Assembly (NCBI RefSeq): GCF_001636615.1
Contig: NZ_LGEK01000015.1
Location: 1 to 64,000, forward strand
From: Mucilaginibacter sp. L294
GTDB taxonomy: Bacteria; Bacteroidota; Bacteroidia; Sphingobacteriales; Sphingobacteriaceae
Length of the DNA stretch: 64,000 nucleotides
Reading direction: 5' to 3'
How positions within the stretch are numbered: the stretch's first letter is position 1; the number at the start of each line of letters is the position of its first letter. The notes below the pieces were generated by a model. The model did no database searches. It saw only the letters and a list, made by a program, of their open reading frames with translations, and was not told where the DNA came from. The translations under genes were made by a program, and so were the position numbers. Below are positions 62,044 to 64,000 of the stretch, in pieces.

Positions 62044-64000
62044 ATGATCAAAGAAGCAGAAAAAGATCCGCAGAAAAATATCATTATAAAAGGGGCCAGG
62101 GTACATAACCTTAAAAATATGGATGTGGCCATACCTAAAAACAAGCTGGTAGTTATCACCGGTATGTCGGGCTCGGGGAAATCGTCGCTGGCGTTTGATA
62201 CCCTGTACGCCGAAGGGCAGCGCCGCTATGTAGAGAGCCTTTCATCCTACGCGCGCCAGTTTTTGGGCCGTATGAACAAGCCTGATGTTGACTATATTAA
62301 AGGTATAGCCCCGGCAATAGCTATCGAACAGAAGGTTATTACCAGTAACCCGCGCTCAACTGTGGGTACCTCTACCGAGATCTATGATTACCTGAAGCTG
62401 CTTTTTTCGCGGATAGGTAAAACCATATCGCCTATATCGGGCGGTATCGTCAAAAAAGATTCGGTTACCGATGTGATCAATTTTATCACTGCCCTGCCGG
62501 ATGAAACGCAGGTAACTATATTATGCCCGCTGCACCCACACAATAACCGCAACATTAAAGAGGAATTGGCTGTTTTAATGCAAAAAGGTTTTGTTAGGGT
62601 TGAGTTTAACGGACAGGTATCGCGTATCGAATCCTTACTGGAAGATGAAACCATCGACGGTGCATCTATGGTGATGGATGAAGAGGCCGCTCCGGCAAAA
62701 ACTAAAAAGACAAAAGCAAAAGTTAAGGATGAGGTAGTGGAATCGTCGCTTCCGGCAGTTTCTGTAGTACGGATTGTTATAGACAGGATCACCAAGAACG
62801 AGGAGGATGAAACGATCAGCCGATTGGCCGACTCTATACAAACTGCATTTTTTGAAGGCAAAGGCGATTGTTATGTACAATATCGCGAGCCGGATGCTGA
62901 AAACGAAACAGAGCGTTTCTTCTGCGACCGTTTTGAATTGGATAATATCCGCTTTGAAGAGCCTACAGCAAACTTTTTTAGCTTTAATAACCCGTACGGA
63001 GCCTGTAAAAAATGCGAGGGCTACGGCAAGGTAATTGGTATTGACGAGGACCTGGTTATCCCTGATAAAAGTAAAACGGTTTACGAGGGGGCTATTGCCC
63101 CATGGCGCGGCGAAAAAATGCGCGAGTGGAACGATGTATTAGTGAAAAGCGCGTTGAAGTTTGATTTTCCGATACATCGTCAGTATAACCAGCTAACGGA
63201 AGAACAACAACATTTACTATGGACAGGTAACCAATACTTCCGCGGATTGGACGCTTTCTTCAAAGAGATGGAAGAGCAGACCTACAAGATCCAATACCGT
63301 GTGTTGTTATCCCGCTACCGTGGTAAAACTACCTGCCCCGAGTGTAAGGGCAGCAGGTTACGCAAGGATGCATCGTATGTAAAAATAGCAGGTAAATCCA
63401 TCACCGATGTGGTGCTGATGCCTTTGGATACCGCGCTTGATTTTTTCAGCAATATTCAATTAAATGAAACCGATGCCAAAATTGGTAAACGCCTGCTGCT
63501 GGAAATAATCAACCGGCTGGTGTTTTTAAATAATGTAGGTTTAAGTTATTTAACGCTTAATCGCTTATCAAATACCTTATCTGGTGGCGAGTCGCAGCGT
63601 ATTAATCTGGCAACTTCACTGGGTAGCAGTTTGGTGGGGTCGATATATGTATTGGATGAACCAAGCATTGGCCTGCACCCGCGCGATACACAACGCCTGA
63701 TAACCGTGCTAAGATCGTTACGTGATGTGGGAAACACCGTTTTGGTGGTTGAGCACGAAGAAGAGATCATGAAAGCCGCCGACCATATTATAGATATTGG
63801 CCCCGAAGCCGGTACGCATGGCGGTAACCTCATATTTACCGGTACGTATGATCAGATCATCGTTGATGATAACAGCCTTACAGGTAAATACCTGAGCGGT
63901 CGCGAGGAAATAGCCATCCCCAAAACTCGCCGTAAATGGAGCGACTTTATTGAGATAAAAGGCGCGCGCGAAAATAACCTTAAAAATGCCGACGCTAAAT
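62044..64000 (+). CDS. uvrA: Excinuclease ABC subunit A, truncated by the window end
   Basis: The frame runs open for 652 codons from the ATG at 62044 to the window edge, about two thirds of a UvrA. Seen in order: Walker [15 protein letters not shown] (about 41-54), [28 protein letters not shown], the first zinc module with [10 protein letters not shown] and [12 protein letters not shown], and the signature [38 protein letters not shown] with the Walker B Asp-Glu. UvrA finds bulky DNA lesions with UvrB in nucleotide-excision repair. Residues about 209-240 contain a Lys/Ala-rich insert ([15 protein letters not shown]) in the UvrB-binding region. The promoter is at 61880-61911. Confidence 0.97.
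   Translation, partial: MIKEAEKDPQKNIIIKGARVHNLKNMDVAIPKNKLVVITGMSGSGKSSLAFDTLYAEGQRRYVESLSSYARQFLGRMNKPDVDYIKGIAPAIAIEQKVITSNPRSTVGTSTEIYDYLKLLFSRIGKTISPISGGIVKKDSVTDVINFITALPDETQVTILCPLHPHNNRNIKEELAVLMQKGFVRVEFNGQVSRIESLLEDETIDGASMVMDEEAAPAKTKKTKAKVKDEVVESSLPAVSVVRIVIDRITKNEEDETISRLADSIQTAFFEGKGDCYVQYREPDAENETERFFCDRFELDNIRFEEPTANFFSFNNPYGACKKCEGYGKVIGIDEDLVIPDKSKTVYEGAIAPWRGEKMREWNDVLVKSALKFDFPIHRQYNQLTEEQQHLLWTGNQYFRGLDAFFKEMEEQTYKIQYRVLLSRYRGKTTCPECKGSRLRKDASYVKIAGKSITDVVLMPLDTALDFFSNIQLNETDAKIGKRLLLEIINRLVFLNNVGLSYLTLNRLSNTLSGGESQRINLATSLGSSLVGSIYVLDEPSIGLHPRDTQRLITVLRSLRDVGNTVLVVEHEEEIMKAADHIIDIGPEAGTHGGNLIFTGTYDQIIVDDNSLTGKYLSGREEIAIPKTRRKWSDFIEIKGARENNLKNADAK

Overview
The window looks like chromosomal DNA of a Bacteroidota bacterium of the family Sphingobacteriaceae, most likely Mucilaginibacter or a close relative. 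This is inferred from SusC/SusD pairs, GH92/GH76 enzymes, the START-like, DUF2461 and DUF3823 families, Bacteroidota-type -7 promoter boxes (TAnnTTTG) and moderate G+C. No CRISPR array, prophage, transposase or rRNA was seen. Bases 1-19 match the Tn5/Nextera mosaic-end adapter, so the left edge is a contig end with untrimmed library sequence.

Layout. 1-2134: end of a cytochrome c oxidase cluster (subunit III tail, subunit IV, SCO protein, DUF420 protein, small Cys protein). 2279-3787: DUF2461 protein and an OmpA-like lipoprotein. 3956-8192: four-gene sugar-acid cluster (UxaA-type dehydratase, SDR, FAH-family hydrolase, lactonase) that fits non-phosphorylative oxidation of a deoxy sugar such as L-fucose or L-rhamnose. 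8236-12980: TPR protein, APC permease, NHL-repeat lipoprotein. 13136-27544: polysaccharide utilisation locus with a membrane-spanning one-component regulator (kelch-like sensor, SARP/BTAD-like output), SusC, SusD, DUF3823 lipoprotein, an unassigned putative glycosidase, GH92 and GH76; the two known enzymes point to alpha-mannan. 27729-32909: two unknown secreted proteins, alpha/beta hydrolase, M1 peptidase, elongation factor P. 32974-39978: minus-strand rifamycin phosphotransferase (Rph) with a class A flavin monooxygenase, an AraC regulator and a methionine aminopeptidase, and a divergent AraC gene. 40132-44229: ECF sigma/anti-sigma/membrane protein/TonB-dependent receptor unit. 44384-64000: mostly housekeeping genes (tRNA-Met, START-like protein, LptF/G permease, ribBA, tamB, tsaD, recA, nth, MacB-like permease, ECF sigma factor, truncated uvrA) plus an IPT-domain lipoprotein and two very small ORFs.

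How it works together. In the PUL, surface GH76 would cut an alpha-1,6-mannan backbone, SusC/SusD with the DUF3823 lipoprotein would bind and import the products, and GH92 would trim mannose in the periplasm. The regulator immediately upstream has the topology to sense products outside the inner membrane and act on DNA directly. Rph beside a Rox-like monooxygenase suggests a compact rifamycin-inactivation module, but only Rph is well supported by sequence.

Leads most worth checking: the membrane-tethered SARP-like PUL regulator and the GGTTAA motif cluster between it and susC; the unassigned putative glycosidase at 21843-24023; the Rph/monooxygenase pair; a His-to-Tyr change at the expected copper ligand of the SCO protein; an EF-hand-like loop in the DUF420 protein; and a perfect 11-bp-arm palindrome over the recA promoter.
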